Assembly: GCF_015291745.1 (NCBI RefSeq) | Contig: NZ_CP030059.1 | Span: 4,801,501 to 4,865,500 of the forward strand | Reading direction: 5' to 3' | From: Bradyrhizobium sp. CCBAU 53351 | GTDB taxonomy: Bacteria; Pseudomonadota; Alphaproteobacteria; Rhizobiales; Xanthobacteraceae | Length of the DNA: 64,000 bases | Shown here: positions 27,161 to 35,564 of the stretch, piece after piece | How positions within the stretch are numbered: the stretch's first letter is position 1 | How the letters are laid out: every line of letters starts with the position of its first letter | Program-made: the position numbers and the translations under genes | The notes under the pieces: generated by a model | What the model saw: only the letters and a program-made list of their open reading frames with translations | Told to the model about the DNA's origin: nothing | Databases searched by the model: none

Positions 27161-27901
27161 ATGCGATTGGCAGTCATTTCCGATATCCACGGCAACCTTG
27201 TTGCGTTGGAGGCCGTGCTCGCGGACATCAAGGCGCGCGGCGCCGATCGCACGGTGAACCTTGGCGATTGCGTTACCAGCCCGCTGTGGCCGAAAGAGAC
27301 TTTCCAGGCCCTGCAACAGCTGTCGTTGCCGACGGTGCGCGGAAACCATGACCGTTGGATCGAGGAATTTCCGGACGACAAGCTCTCGCCGGCAGGTCTC
27401 TTCGCGCGCAATGCATTGACCGCGGAGCAGCGTCGGATGCTCCACAGCCTGCCCTCCCAACTGTGGCTGGACGACGGAATTCTGGCCTGCCACGGCACGC
27501 CAGATAACGACACGACCTGCCTGCTGGAGGAATCGCTCGACGACGGCCGCTACGTGCCGGCACGCCGCGAGGTGCTGGCCACGCGTCTCGCGAGCGAGCC
27601 GGCGGCCCGCGCAGTGCTGTGTGGCCATAGCCATCGCCAGGCGGTCGTACAGGGTCCCGGCGAGCGTCTCGTTCTCAATCCGGGGAGCGTCGGCTGTCCG
27701 GTCTTCGGCGACATTCCGTTTGCCGCAAACCTGGAATATCGCTCACCTCACGCCCGCTACGCGATACTCACAAGGAAGAAGCGGGGCTGGCAGGTCGAAC
27801 TGCTGGCACTCGAATATGATTGGGAAGCTGCGTCGGCACGTGCACTCGCAAACAACCGTCCGGACTGGGCGCAGGCGATGTTGACCGGGTATGTCAAATA
27901 G
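27161..27901 (+). CDS. YfcE/MJ0936-type metallophosphoesterase
   Basis: 246 residues behind GGTGGAG. The calcineurin-like phosphoesterase motifs are all present: DIHGN (D-x-H), LGDCV (GD), RGNHD (GNHD), a histidine in ACHGTPDND, and GHSHRQAV (GHTH-type). The protein should bind two metal ions and hydrolyse a phosphodiester or phosphomonoester in the cytosol. It is slightly longer than E. coli YfcE. Substrate unknown. Single gene. Confidence 0.92.
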   Translation: MRLAVISDIHGNLVALEAVLADIKARGADRTVNLGDCVTSPLWPKETFQALQQLSLPTVRGNHDRWIEEFPDDKLSPAGLFARNALTAEQRRMLHSLPSQLWLDDGILACHGTPDNDTTCLLEESLDDGRYVPARREVLATRLASEPAARAVLCGHSHRQAVVQGPGERLVLNPGSVGCPVFGDIPFAANLEYRSPHARYAILTRKKRGWQVELLALEYDWEAASARALANNRPDWAQAMLTGYVK

Positions 27902-28018
27902 CCGGCTGGGGCGAGATATCGGAGACCACATCGGCCGGAAAGATCGCCGCCGAACGACGCTCTTGTCGCGCCTGCGACGCGAGCTCAAATCGTGCATCAA
28001 GAGACATCAAGAGGAAAC

Positions 28019-28372
28019 ATGACCGACAGCATATCACTTGCCGACAAGCTCGCGACTTTTCAGGAGCACTGGTCGCCGCGCACGATCACGACCTTCAACG
28101 ATTGTGACGTGATGGTGGTGAAAGTGAAGGGCGAGTTCACCTGGCACAAGCACGACGACACCGACGATTTCTTTCTCGTCCTGAAAGGCAAGCTCGATAT
28201 CGAGTTACGCGACCGCACGGTGACGCTCGGCCCGGGCGAGCTCTATGTCGTTCCCAAAGGTGTCGAGCATCGGCCAGTGGCGCGCGAGGAGGCTCACCTC
28301 ATGCTGATCGAGCCGACCGGCACGCCGAACACAGGCGACAAGGCGACAGCCGCGGCGCGCAAGCTCGTCTAG
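28019..28372 (+). CDS. Small cupin protein
   Basis: 117 residues from the ATG at 28019 behind AGAGGAAAC. A single cupin domain: motif 1 reads FTWHKHDDTDDFFLVLKG, with the metal ligands H-x-H...E partly changed (the usual glutamate is aspartate), and motif 2 reads GELYVVPKGVEHRP with the conserved histidine. Such stand-alone cupins are isomerases, dioxygenases or binding proteins. It is convergent with the membrane-protein gene at 28395. Confidence 0.88.
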   Translation: MTDSISLADKLATFQEHWSPRTITTFNDCDVMVVKVKGEFTWHKHDDTDDFFLVLKGKLDIELRDRTVTLGPGELYVVPKGVEHRPVAREEAHLMLIEPTGTPNTGDKATAAARKLV

Positions 28373-28394
28373 CGGCCGCGCGCCCGGACGCGGC

Positions 28395-28907
28395 CTAGTC
28401 CCTGGAGGTTGCCGGCCGGCTGAAGCTAGCGGCCAGCCTGGCTTTTGCGCGCGCAACACTGTCCTTGACCGCACGGGCCAGCGCTCGGACGGCGCGCCAG
28501 GCTTCTGTTGCCTGCAGCCACGCCTTCGCCGCGGCGTATTTTCCGTAGGCCCAGGCAAAGGCGGGAATTCGCATCAGCTTGTCGCGCGTGAGATGAAACA
28601 GGCGCTCGACCAGCACCAGCTTGAGCAATTCGCCGACAATGAACGTCACCGCACCGCTCAGGACCTGACCGGTTGCGGTGAGGTACGCAGCAACTGGCTT
28701 GACCGGCTCGAGCATAATGACGGGCACGGAGAACAGAGCCAGCGACGGATAAGGCCGCAGGGACCTGATCCAGGCGCGCAAACGCCTGAACTGGACGTGC
28801 CGCCCGATCCAGCGCGCGATCGGCCCCGCCACGGCCATGAAGACCGCGTCCACCAGGAAGTAGATCGCAGCCAGGACGTAAGTGACCGGTTTCAGGATTC
28901 GCTTCAC
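28395..28907 (-). CDS. Conserved membrane protein of unknown function
   Basis: 170 residues from the GTG at 28907 (VKRILKPVTYVLAAIYF), chosen because GGGAGAG precedes it at proper spacing; an ATG at 28955 lacks a site. Two or three hydrophobic segments occur in the first ~110 residues: one near 5-30 and one near 55-100 containing LALFSVPVIMLEPVKP. The C-terminal ~70 residues are basic and alanine-rich and probably helical. The P-V-K-P-V turn after the membrane segment is distinctive. No function is known. Confidence 0.8.
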   Translation of the reverse strand: MKRILKPVTYVLAAIYFLVDAVFMAVAGPIARWIGRHVQFRRLRAWIRSLRPYPSLALFSVPVIMLEPVKPVAAYLTATGQVLSGAVTFIVGELLKLVLVERLFHLTRDKLMRIPAFAWAYGKYAAAKAWLQATEAWRAVRALARAVKDSVARAKARLAASFSRPATSRD

Positions 28908-29009
28908 GGCATCTCTCCCGCGAAGTGAAAGCCGGAACCTGGGCCTAAGTTTCACCTCGATGCTGATAGTCCCGGAAAATCAGATGGAACTTTTGGCCAT
29001 TCGCCGCGC

Positions 29010-29432
29010 TCAGATCTCCGCATAGACCTCCAGCAGATTGCCGTCGGGGTCGCGGAAGAACAGCGTGCGGTGGCCGAAGGACTGGTTCGTCGGCGGCGAC
29101 ACCAACGCCACACCATGCCGCACGAGTTCATCGGCGCATTGGTCGACCTCCGTGGCCGACACCTTGAACGCCAGTTGCAGCGAGGCGCTGCCCGCCGGCG
29201 TCGGCGCATCAGCGGCCGTGCGGCTCGGCCGAGCCAGCGCCAGCGTGTTGCGGCCGAGGCCGTACTCGATCCAGTTCGGCGACAACTCACGAAGTAGCGG
29301 GAAGGCGAGCACGTCCTCATAGAACCGCCGCATCGCGGCCATGTCGCGTACGAAGATGACGGTGTAGTCGATCGCGCGGATGGCGTGGAAGGAGGAGCGG
29401 TTGCGCTGGGCTGGTGTTTGTTCGTTTGTCAT
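29010..29432 (-). CDS. VOC-superfamily (glyoxalase/dioxygenase fold) protein
   Basis: 140 residues from the ATG at 29432, with AAGGG upstream. One VOC module pair: DYTVIFVRDMAAMRRFYEDVLAF in the first half and DQCADELVRHGVALVSPP...FFRDPDGNLLEVYAEI in the second. The final glutamate (LLEVYA) is the metal-ligand position of this fold. Members include glyoxalase I, dioxygenases and antibiotic-resistance proteins; nothing here discriminates. It may act as a dimer. Confidence 0.88.
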   Translation of the reverse strand: MTNEQTPAQRNRSSFHAIRAIDYTVIFVRDMAAMRRFYEDVLAFPLLRELSPNWIEYGLGRNTLALARPSRTAADAPTPAGSASLQLAFKVSATEVDQCADELVRHGVALVSPPTNQSFGHRTLFFRDPDGNLLEVYAEI

Positions 29433-29458
29433 CGTGGCCCTTATTCCAAACTCCGGTT

Positions 29459-29531
29459 CGTAGCCCGCATGGAGCAAAGCGGAATGCGGGAGCGGCGGTC
29501 CCGGATTGCGCTGCGCTCCATCCGGGCTACG
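29459..29531. repeat. REP-like palindromic element
   Basis: CGTAGCCCGCATGGAGC at one end is mirrored by GCTCCATCCGGGCTACG at the other, enclosing a ~39-base middle. This matches a palindromic repeat I know to be frequent between Bradyrhizobium genes. A partial copy (CGTAGCCGCATGGAGCG) occurs at 30823-30839. Confidence 0.75.
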
Positions 29532-29577
29532 AAGCCCGAGATAACGCCGCGAGATCGTGCGGGACGGACGGCATCTT

Positions 29578-30729
29578 CTAGTCCACCAGCTCAGGCCATG
29601 GCACGATGGTCGACTTCACCGTCTTCATCGCCATCGCGTCCTTCACGGCCTGCGCGACGCCCTCCTCCGTGAACGGATAGATCGTCTGCATCTTCAGCCA
29701 TGGATATTTCTCTCGCGTCCGATAGAGCATGTCGACGCCGAGCGGCAGGTCGTTGCCAGTGAAACCCCAGGAGCCCAGCACGTTGAGGTCCTTGGTGCAG
29801 ATGCGGTGCCAGGAGGTCTCGATCGAACCGGCGTCGGTGAACTGGCCCATCTCGACATAGGTGCCGCCGTCGCGCAGCATCTCGATGCCTTCGGGGCCGG
29901 CGGTCGGATGGCCCGAGCAATCCATCACGAGATCGGCGCCGAAGCCGCCGACAATCTCGCGGACGCGCGCGATGCGCTCCTGGGGCGACTTCAGCTCCTC
30001 GATATTCACGGTCGCCTCCGCGCCGAACTCGCGGGCGAGCTTGAGCCGCGGCTCCTCCGGGGCGCCGACGCATATGACGCGCCCTGCCCCCATCTCCCTG
30101 GCCGCCGCGACCGCGAGAATGCCGATCGGCCCCGAGCCCTGGATCACCACCGTATCGCCCCAGCTGAATCCGCCGGCGCGGCTGGCACGGTTGAAGGCGC
30201 GGATGCAGGAGGTCAGCGGCTCGGACAGTGCCCCCAAGCGCAGCGACATGTCGTCGGGCAGCTTGTAGATCTTGGTGCCCGGCAGCATCTCGAGATCGAC
30301 ATAGACATATTCGGCCCAGCCGCCCCACATGTGCGGCGCCTTGTCGAAGCCGAGATAGCGGCCGTAATAGACCGGCGTCAGACACTTGTTGGCCGTCTGG
30401 GGATAGTGGATGCAGTAATAGCAATGGCCGCACGGCATCAAGGGCGGGATCATCACCTTCGAGCCGACCTTGAGCGGCTTGCTCATGAAGTCCTCGGTGA
30501 ACTCGTCGCCGCATTCGACGATGACGCCGCCGAGCTCGTGACCGAGCGTGAATGGCCAGGGCAACGGCTTCGGCCAGTGGCCTTTGAGGATATGCAAATC
30601 GGTGCCGCAGACACCGCACGCGCCGACCTTGATCAGCGCCGCCTTGCGGCCGACCTTGGGCCACGGCACGGTCTTGATCACGGGCTCCGAGCCGGGACCG
30701 GCGTGGGTGCAGACGCGGATCTGTTGCAT
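29578..30729 (-). CDS. Zinc-dependent medium-chain alcohol/polyol dehydrogenase
   Basis: 383 residues from an ATG behind GGGGAAA. Catalytic zinc ligands are visible as GVCGTD (Cys), GHELGG (His-Glu) and a later acidic residue (ALSEPLTSC). The structural zinc cluster is CGHCYYC plus a further cysteine in ANKC. The NAD-binding GSGPIGILAVAAAREMGA follows. The pattern resembles the threonine/sorbitol dehydrogenase branch, longer than usual by a loop containing TPVYYGRYLGFDKAPHMWGG. It oxidises an alcohol with NAD(P)+; the substrate is not apparent. Confidence 0.92.
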   Translation of the reverse strand: MQQIRVCTHAGPGSEPVIKTVPWPKVGRKAALIKVGACGVCGTDLHILKGHWPKPLPWPFTLGHELGGVIVECGDEFTEDFMSKPLKVGSKVMIPPLMPCGHCYYCIHYPQTANKCLTPVYYGRYLGFDKAPHMWGGWAEYVYVDLEMLPGTKIYKLPDDMSLRLGALSEPLTSCIRAFNRASRAGGFSWGDTVVIQGSGPIGILAVAAAREMGAGRVICVGAPEEPRLKLAREFGAEATVNIEELKSPQERIARVREIVGGFGADLVMDCSGHPTAGPEGIEMLRDGGTYVEMGQFTDAGSIETSWHRICTKDLNVLGSWGFTGNDLPLGVDMLYRTREKYPWLKMQTIYPFTEEGVAQAVKDAMAMKTVKSTIVPWPELVD

Positions 30730-30935
30730 GGCAGTTTCCCCATTGCCCGTCTGTTATGATTGGTTGGTGCGGGCGTAAGGCGAAACGTATGTGAGATGCG
30801 CAGCCGTGCCAAGCCGAAGTCTCGTAGCCGCATGGAGCGTGCGGCAGCGGTGCATGGCGACTATCCAATCCAAGTGTCTTGAGCGTTCAGCACTGAACGT
30901 GTAAGGCCGCAAGCATCCCTTCCAGGCAGCGCCCC

Positions 30936-32177
30936 TTGAACCCCTTGCCCCAAAATCCCATCGCCGTGTCCGGCTCGTTCGCGGCGATGAAGTCGGTGCC
31001 GTATCGGCTCCAGTTCATCGCCTACGTGCTGGCGATGATGGCCGACAATATCGAGCATGTGATCAGCTATTGGGTGGTGTTCCAGAAATTCCATTCGCCG
31101 ACGCTGGGGGGATTTGCCGTGCTGTCGCACTGGCTGCCGTTCCTCTTGTTCTCGGTCGCGGTCGGCGGGCTCGCTGACCGCGTCGATCCACGGCGCATCA
31201 TCCAGTGCGGCATGCTGCTGTTCATCACGGCCTCCGCCGGCTGGGGCTTCTTTTTCATCACCGACACGATCGAGATGTGGCACGCAATGCTGCTGCTGGT
31301 GATCCATGGCTGCGCCGGCGTGTTGTGGCAGACACCGAACCAGCTCCTGCTCTACGACCTCGTGGGACCTGCGGACCTGCCGAGCGCGGTGCGGCTGAAC
31401 GCGATGGCGCGCTATCTCGGCATCCTGGTCGGACCTGCCGTCGGCGGCGTGATTATGCTGACGCTCGGCACCTCGCACGGCATCATCTTCAACACGCTGT
31501 TCTATTTGCCGATGCTGCTCTGGCTGTTCTGGGCACCCGTGCGCGACAAGAGCGTCGCGGCGCGGCGCTTTGCCGTGCGCGGCCTTGCCGACATCGTGCT
31601 GACCATCCGCGCCATCGGCACCCAGCCGGTGCTGACGGCGATGACGTGGCTTGCCGGCCTCACCTCCTTCATGATCGGCAATGCCTACCATGCCCAGATG
31701 CCGGGCTACGCCGGCGATCTCGGCCATGGCGATCCCGGCGTCTCCTACAGCGTGCTGCTCGCGGCGGACGCGGCCGGCGCGCTGCTTGCCGGCATCGCTC
31801 TGGAATCCTGGGGACGGCTGAGAGGCACGCCGCGCACCGCGATCCTGCTCGCGATGCTCTGGAGCGTGGCGCTGCTCGGCTTTGCGTTGGTGCCGGTCTA
31901 TCCGATCGCGATCGCGCTCTTGTTCTGTGCCGGCTTCTTCGAGCTCTCGTTCAACACCATGGCGCAGGCGCTGGTGCAGCTGAACGCGCCGCACGACATT
32001 CGCGGCCGCGTCGTCGGCCTCTACAACATGGCCGGCCTCGGCATGCGCGCCTTCAGCGGCATCACCGTCGGGGTATCAGGCGCGGCGATCGGAATCCACT
32101 GGTCGCTCGGGCTGTCGGCTGCGGTGCTGCTGGCGCTGCTGGCCCTGCTGCAGTGGCGGGCGACGAAGCCGGCCTGA
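30936..32177 (+). CDS. MFS transporter (MFS_3/enterobactin-exporter-like)
   Basis: 413 residues from a TTG at 30936; an ATG at 30987 (MKSVPYRLQFIAYV) is the main alternative because neither has a strong ribosome binding site. Twelve likely helices. The loop after helix 2 has GGLADRVDPRRI, an MFS signature of the MFS_3 type, and RLNAMARYLGILVGPAVGG in helix 5 resembles the EntS-like exporters. The substrate is unknown. A short REP fragment lies in the gap before it. Confidence 0.88.
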   Translation: MNPLPQNPIAVSGSFAAMKSVPYRLQFIAYVLAMMADNIEHVISYWVVFQKFHSPTLGGFAVLSHWLPFLLFSVAVGGLADRVDPRRIIQCGMLLFITASAGWGFFFITDTIEMWHAMLLLVIHGCAGVLWQTPNQLLLYDLVGPADLPSAVRLNAMARYLGILVGPAVGGVIMLTLGTSHGIIFNTLFYLPMLLWLFWAPVRDKSVAARRFAVRGLADIVLTIRAIGTQPVLTAMTWLAGLTSFMIGNAYHAQMPGYAGDLGHGDPGVSYSVLLAADAAGALLAGIALESWGRLRGTPRTAILLAMLWSVALLGFALVPVYPIAIALLFCAGFFELSFNTMAQALVQLNAPHDIRGRVVGLYNMAGLGMRAFSGITVGVSGAAIGIHWSLGLSAAVLLALLALLQWRATKPA

Positions 32178-32315
32178 GCGGGCCTTTCGGGTGTGTGGCT
32201 TTTCGAACGCATTGTGTCTGTCCGTTGCCGCCGCACCCAATCCTAACGCGGCATTAACCCTATGCACCTTAGGGTCGTCCCGGACTCCGCCCGGGCGGGG
32301 GGTCGGGTGTTGAAA

Positions 32316-32927
32316 ATGGCGTTGGCGAACAAAAAATTTCTTCCGGCCGCCGAGGAGCGTCGGCGCTTCCAGCGGGTGAAAGTGCACCTGCTCGGCCGCT
32401 ACATGCTGCCCGACCGCCGGGAATTCCCCTGCCAGGTGATCAACATGTCGCCCGGCGGGCTGGCGCTGCTCGCCCCCGGCATCGGCAATGTCGGCGACCG
32501 CGTGGTCGCCTATCTCGACCATATCGGCCGCGTCGAGGGCAAGATCACCCGCATCATCGACAACGGCTTCGCCATGACGATCGGTGCAACGCCCCGCAAG
32601 CGCGACAAGCTCGCGGCCCAGCTGACCTGGCTCGCCAACCGCGACATCCTCAACCTGCCGGAGGACCGCCGTCACGACCGTATCGTGCCGCGCAACCCGA
32701 TCGCGGTGCTGACGCTCGAGGACGGCACCAAGATGACCTGCCGCATCATCGACCTTTCGCTGTCGGGCGCCGCCATCGCCGCGGAGAACCGCCCGCCGCT
32801 GAAATCGACGGTCCTGCTCGGCCGGGTCCAGGGCCGCGTGGTCCGAAACCTCGAAGACGGCTTCGCGCTGGAGTTCTTGCACGCGCAGCCTATCGAGACA
32901 CTCGAAGAGAGCGTTACCGCGCGGTAA
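32316..32927 (+). CDS. PilZ-domain protein
   Basis: 203 residues from the ATG at 32316 (MALANKKFLPAAEERRRFQ); a GTG at 32307 behind GGGGGG is equally possible. Two PilZ-like units are seen: RRRFQRVKVHLLGRY with SPGGLALL at ~15-100, and DRIVPRNPIAVLTLEDG with DLSLSGAAIA at ~115-195. The first has the RxxxR and (D/N)xSxxG elements that bind c-di-GMP (RRFQR and NMSPGG); the second is closer to DLSLSG with a less typical arginine pair. It is probably a cytoplasmic c-di-GMP receptor, possibly for motility or exopolysaccharide. A strong terminator follows. Confidence 0.9.
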   Translation: MALANKKFLPAAEERRRFQRVKVHLLGRYMLPDRREFPCQVINMSPGGLALLAPGIGNVGDRVVAYLDHIGRVEGKITRIIDNGFAMTIGATPRKRDKLAAQLTWLANRDILNLPEDRRHDRIVPRNPIAVLTLEDGTKMTCRIIDLSLSGAAIAAENRPPLKSTVLLGRVQGRVVRNLEDGFALEFLHAQPIETLEESVTAR

Positions 32928-32965
32928 AGCGCGAGAGCGCCAAAACCCCCGTATTTCCTGCCCTG

Positions 32966-32999
32966 AAGGCGGCCTCCGCGATGCGGACGCCGCCTTTTT
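32966..32999 (+). terminator. Rho-independent terminator of the PilZ gene
   Basis: AAGGCGGC-C-TCCGC/GCGGA-C-GCCGCCTT, 13 paired bases with one internal mismatch and a 3-base loop, followed by TTTC. It lies 39 bases after the stop codon. Confidence 0.85.
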
Positions 33000-33091
33000 C
33001 TTGGCGCGCGACGGCCCCAGCGCGGGTTAACGCGCGGCGCGTTTGCATGTGGAAATGGCGGTTCCGTCAGCGTTTCCGCGTTAATCGATAC

Positions 33092-33121
33092 AATTTGAAT
33101 CAATTGCAGTTGTTTCAAATT
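33092..33121. promoter_or_regulatory. Inverted repeat in an AT-rich intergenic patch
   Basis: AATTTGAA and TTCAAATT, perfect 8-bp arms 14 bases apart, in a ~100-base AT-rich patch unlike the surroundings. It is 138 bases before the cysteine-peptidase gene and may be a regulator site or upstream promoter element. The 331-base gap 32928-33258 otherwise holds the PilZ terminator and no gene. Confidence 0.4.
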
Positions 33122-33258
33122 TTATGAGAATTCGATTCAAGTATAGATCGAATTCGCCGCAGGTTTTACTTGTATTCGTCTCGACTTGACTTGGTCGACT
33201 TAGCGGCAACTCAAAAGCTCCGTGCGAAATGTGGTCCCAACAAGAAACGGGGGCCGCA

Positions 33259-33882
33259 ATGTTTGACTTCAGGGGACAGGGGAAGAAGCTGGCGCTCGCC
33301 GCCATGCTCTTCGGGATCAGCGCGGCAGCGCAGGCCGGCGAAGGCCGTCTGCTCTACGCGAGCCTCGGTGACACCACGCGTGCACCGATCGGCTGGGTCG
33401 AATTCTGTGCAGACAATGCCGCCCAGTGCCAGGGCGCACCGACGCAGCCGCGCGACATCGTGATGTCGCAGGGTGCATGGCGCGACCTCGTCAAGGTCAA
33501 TCGCTGGGTCAACGAGACCGTCAAGCCTTTGACCGACCAGGAGCACTGGGGCGTGATCGAGAAATGGTCGCTGCCGACCGACGGTTACGGCGACTGTGAA
33601 GACTACGTGCTGTTGAAGCGCAAGATGCTGATCGATGCCGGATGGCCGCGCGAGGCCCTGCTCATCACCGTCGTGCGTGACAAGAAGGGCGAAGGACACG
33701 CGGTGCTGACGGTGAAGACCGACAAGGGCGAGTTCGTTCTCGACAATCAGAACGAGAACGTCGTGGCCTGGACGGAGACCGGCTACCGCTTCGTCAAGCG
33801 CCAATCGCAGAGCGATCCCAATGTCTGGGTCTCGCTCGGCGATACGAAGCCGGCGGTCTCCACCGCCAGCGCCAGAGACTGA
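33259..33882 (+). CDS. Periplasmic transglutaminase-like cysteine peptidase
   Basis: 207 residues from the ATG at 33259 (MFDFRGQGKKLALAAML), chosen because GGGGG precedes it. Signal peptide ~1-26 ending AQA-GE. The catalytic triad of the BTLCP/C93 family is visible: Cys in YGDCEDYVLLKR (~115-125), His in GEGHAVLTV and Asp in VLDNQNE. In Pseudomonas the relative LapG cleaves a surface adhesin under c-di-GMP control; alphaproteobacterial members without that context are uncharacterised. The PilZ gene just upstream makes a c-di-GMP link tempting, but no LapD-like gene is present. Confidence 0.9.
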   Translation: MFDFRGQGKKLALAAMLFGISAAAQAGEGRLLYASLGDTTRAPIGWVEFCADNAAQCQGAPTQPRDIVMSQGAWRDLVKVNRWVNETVKPLTDQEHWGVIEKWSLPTDGYGDCEDYVLLKRKMLIDAGWPREALLITVVRDKKGEGHAVLTVKTDKGEFVLDNQNENVVAWTETGYRFVKRQSQSDPNVWVSLGDTKPAVSTASARD

Positions 33883-33904
33883 CAGGAACGAGACAACAGG
33901 TTAC

Positions 33905-33991
33905 GCGACCCGGTCACATCCCCACCCCTCCCCGTCCCAGACCGGTTCGCGCGCGGCCAGGCTTCCCCCAAAGCCTGGCCGCAACTTTTTT
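33905..33991 (+). ncRNA. Candidate 3'-UTR-derived small RNA with C-rich loop
   Basis: Downstream of the cysteine-peptidase stop, a 6-bp stem (CCGGTC at 33910-33915, GACCGG at 33940-33945) presents a 24-base loop that contains CCCCACCCCTCCCC and is followed directly by a strong terminator. C-rich loops of this kind can pair with Shine-Dalgarno sequences, as in the CCUCCUCCC-motif sRNAs of Rhodobacter and rhizobia. The 5' end is a guess; it may be processed from the peptidase mRNA or have its own promoter. Confidence 0.45.
33953..33991 (+). terminator. Rho-independent terminator
   Basis: A perfect 12-bp stem GCGGCCAGGCTT/AAGCCTGGCCGC with a 6-base loop, then AAC and six Ts. It ends the cysteine-peptidase transcript and any RNA derived from its 3' end. 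Confidence 0.92.
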
Positions 33992-33999
33992 GACGTGCT

Positions 34000-34863
34000 T
34001 CAGCCTGCAGTGATCACGGACGAGGCCGACGCTGGCTCGCCTCGATCCTCCATGGCTCCGGGTGGCGATGCGGCATTGCCGCGCTCCAGCTGCGTAGCGC
34101 GCACTGATCTCGGCGGCGACCCGAACATCCTCGAATAGGCCCGCGAGAAGGCGGCAGCGCTGCCAAACCCCACACGACGAGCTACGCCCTTCACCTGCCC
34201 GCCTCGCATCAGCTCCCGCTGCCCAAGCATCAACCGCCAGCCGTTGAGATAAGCAGCGGGTGTCGTGCCGAGAATTCTGGGAAAGACATCCATGAAACGG
34301 CTGCGGGACATGCTGGAGAGTTCGGCCAGCTGCTCGACAGTCCAGGATTTCGCAGGATCATCGTGCATCGCGACGATCGCGCGCTGCAGAGCAGGATGCG
34401 ACAGGCCAGCAAGAAGGCCCGGCTCCGTCGCACCCGCATCGATCGCCTCTCGCAGCACCAGCAATACGATCAACTCGCAAAGCCGGTTCAGCGCGACGCG
34501 CTGCCCGCAGCGATTGGCGTGCCCCTCGGCGACGAATGTGCCCACCACGGCTCGCAAGGTCGGGCGACTGTCGAGATCGATCTCCACCGTTTCAGGCAGC
34601 GCCTTCATCAAGGGATTCGTTGGGCCGCCAAAATCGACCGTGGCGGCGATCAGCAGGTCAGGCACGGATCGATTGTCGGCCCTGCCATAGAGGATCACCC
34701 GCTCGGCCACACCAGCCCGGCCGGTCACCACGAGATTGGCCATCCCACCCGCAACGTCCGGTGAAACCGAGACCACTGACAGGTCAAAAGCCTCGAAGAA
34801 GGCGGCCAAGCGATCGCGCTTGGCCGCGACTGGACTTTTGATCATGTAATTCGGATATTTCAT
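34000..34863 (-). CDS. AraC-family transcriptional regulator
   Basis: 287 residues from the ATG at 34863 (MKYPNYMIKSPVAAK). The N-terminal ~170 residues resemble the cupin-like ligand domain of the AraC_N/cupin_6 type regulators (with RPTLRAVVGTFVAEGHANRCG). The C-terminal ~100 residues hold two helix-turn-helix motifs: TVEQLAELSSMSRSRFMDVF and GVARRVGFGSAAAFSRAYSR. It is divergent from the peroxiredoxin gene 74 bases away, which is its most likely target. Inducer unknown; oxidative or electrophile stress is possible by context. Confidence 0.9.
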   Translation of the reverse strand: MKYPNYMIKSPVAAKRDRLAAFFEAFDLSVVSVSPDVAGGMANLVVTGRAGVAERVILYGRADNRSVPDLLIAATVDFGGPTNPLMKALPETVEIDLDSRPTLRAVVGTFVAEGHANRCGQRVALNRLCELIVLLVLREAIDAGATEPGLLAGLSHPALQRAIVAMHDDPAKSWTVEQLAELSSMSRSRFMDVFPRILGTTPAAYLNGWRLMLGQRELMRGGQVKGVARRVGFGSAAAFSRAYSRMFGSPPRSVRATQLERGNAASPPGAMEDRGEPASASSVITAG

Positions 34864-34937
34864 GCTCCAAAGTGTGACATAGGAGGCAAGTCTTCGCAAC
34901 CGGCCGGACGAATGGCCATTTCCCCAACGGAGCCCCC

Positions 34938-35474
34938 ATGCTCACCCCCCGATACAAGGCACCGGATCTGAAGGTCGAAACGCTCGGCCGCGGCCGCTTC
35001 GATCTTGCGAATGAGGTGCCACAACGCTTCACTCTGATCTGCTTCTACCGGGGGCTGCATTGCCCCATCTGCGCCAACTATCTCAAAGAGCTGGAGCGCC
35101 ATACTCCGGCATTGGCCGAGCGCGGCGTGACGACGATCGCGATCAGCTCGGACAACGAAGAGCGCGCGCGGTCGATGGCCGAGAAGGTCGGCGCCTCTGC
35201 GCTGCGTTTCGGCTATGGGCTTAGCCTTGCTAAAGCACGCGAATGGGGCCTCTACATTTCCGCCTCGCGCGGCAAGACCTCGATCGGCATCGAGGAGCCT
35301 GCGCTGTTCTCCGAGCCGGGCGTATTCCTGATCCGCCCCGACCAGACCATCTATTACCTCGCAGTGCAGTCGATGCCCTTTGTGCGCCCAAACTTCGGTG
35401 AGATGGTGCAGGCGCTCGACTTCGTCATCAATAACGACTATCCGGCGCGGGGCGAATATACCGGCGTCGTCTGA
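34938..35474 (+). CDS. AhpC/TSA-type peroxiredoxin-like protein
   Basis: 178 residues. The thioredoxin fold carries FYRGLHCPICANYLKELE, with a C-P-I-C pair where peroxiredoxins have the peroxidatic cysteine (the arginine and nearby glutamate fit), then ISSDNEERARSMAE. It belongs to the redoxin-like branch near AhpE/BCP. It probably reduces peroxides with thiols in the cytosol. Divergent from an AraC regulator that may control it. Confidence 0.88.
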   Translation: MLTPRYKAPDLKVETLGRGRFDLANEVPQRFTLICFYRGLHCPICANYLKELERHTPALAERGVTTIAISSDNEERARSMAEKVGASALRFGYGLSLAKAREWGLYISASRGKTSIGIEEPALFSEPGVFLIRPDQTIYYLAVQSMPFVRPNFGEMVQALDFVINNDYPARGEYTGVV

Positions 35475-35564
35475 GGCCGAGAGCCGAAAGTCAGGATCGC
35501 GCGGGCATCAAGCTTGCCAGGTGCAGCGGACCCGCGTGCTCCCGATCTGTTACATTCAGCACGA

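Noticed and set aside
33259..33882. LapG-LapD adhesion control system
   Set aside because: The peptidase fits, but no LapD-like receptor, adhesin or type I secretion gene is nearby; the adjacent PilZ gene alone is not enough.
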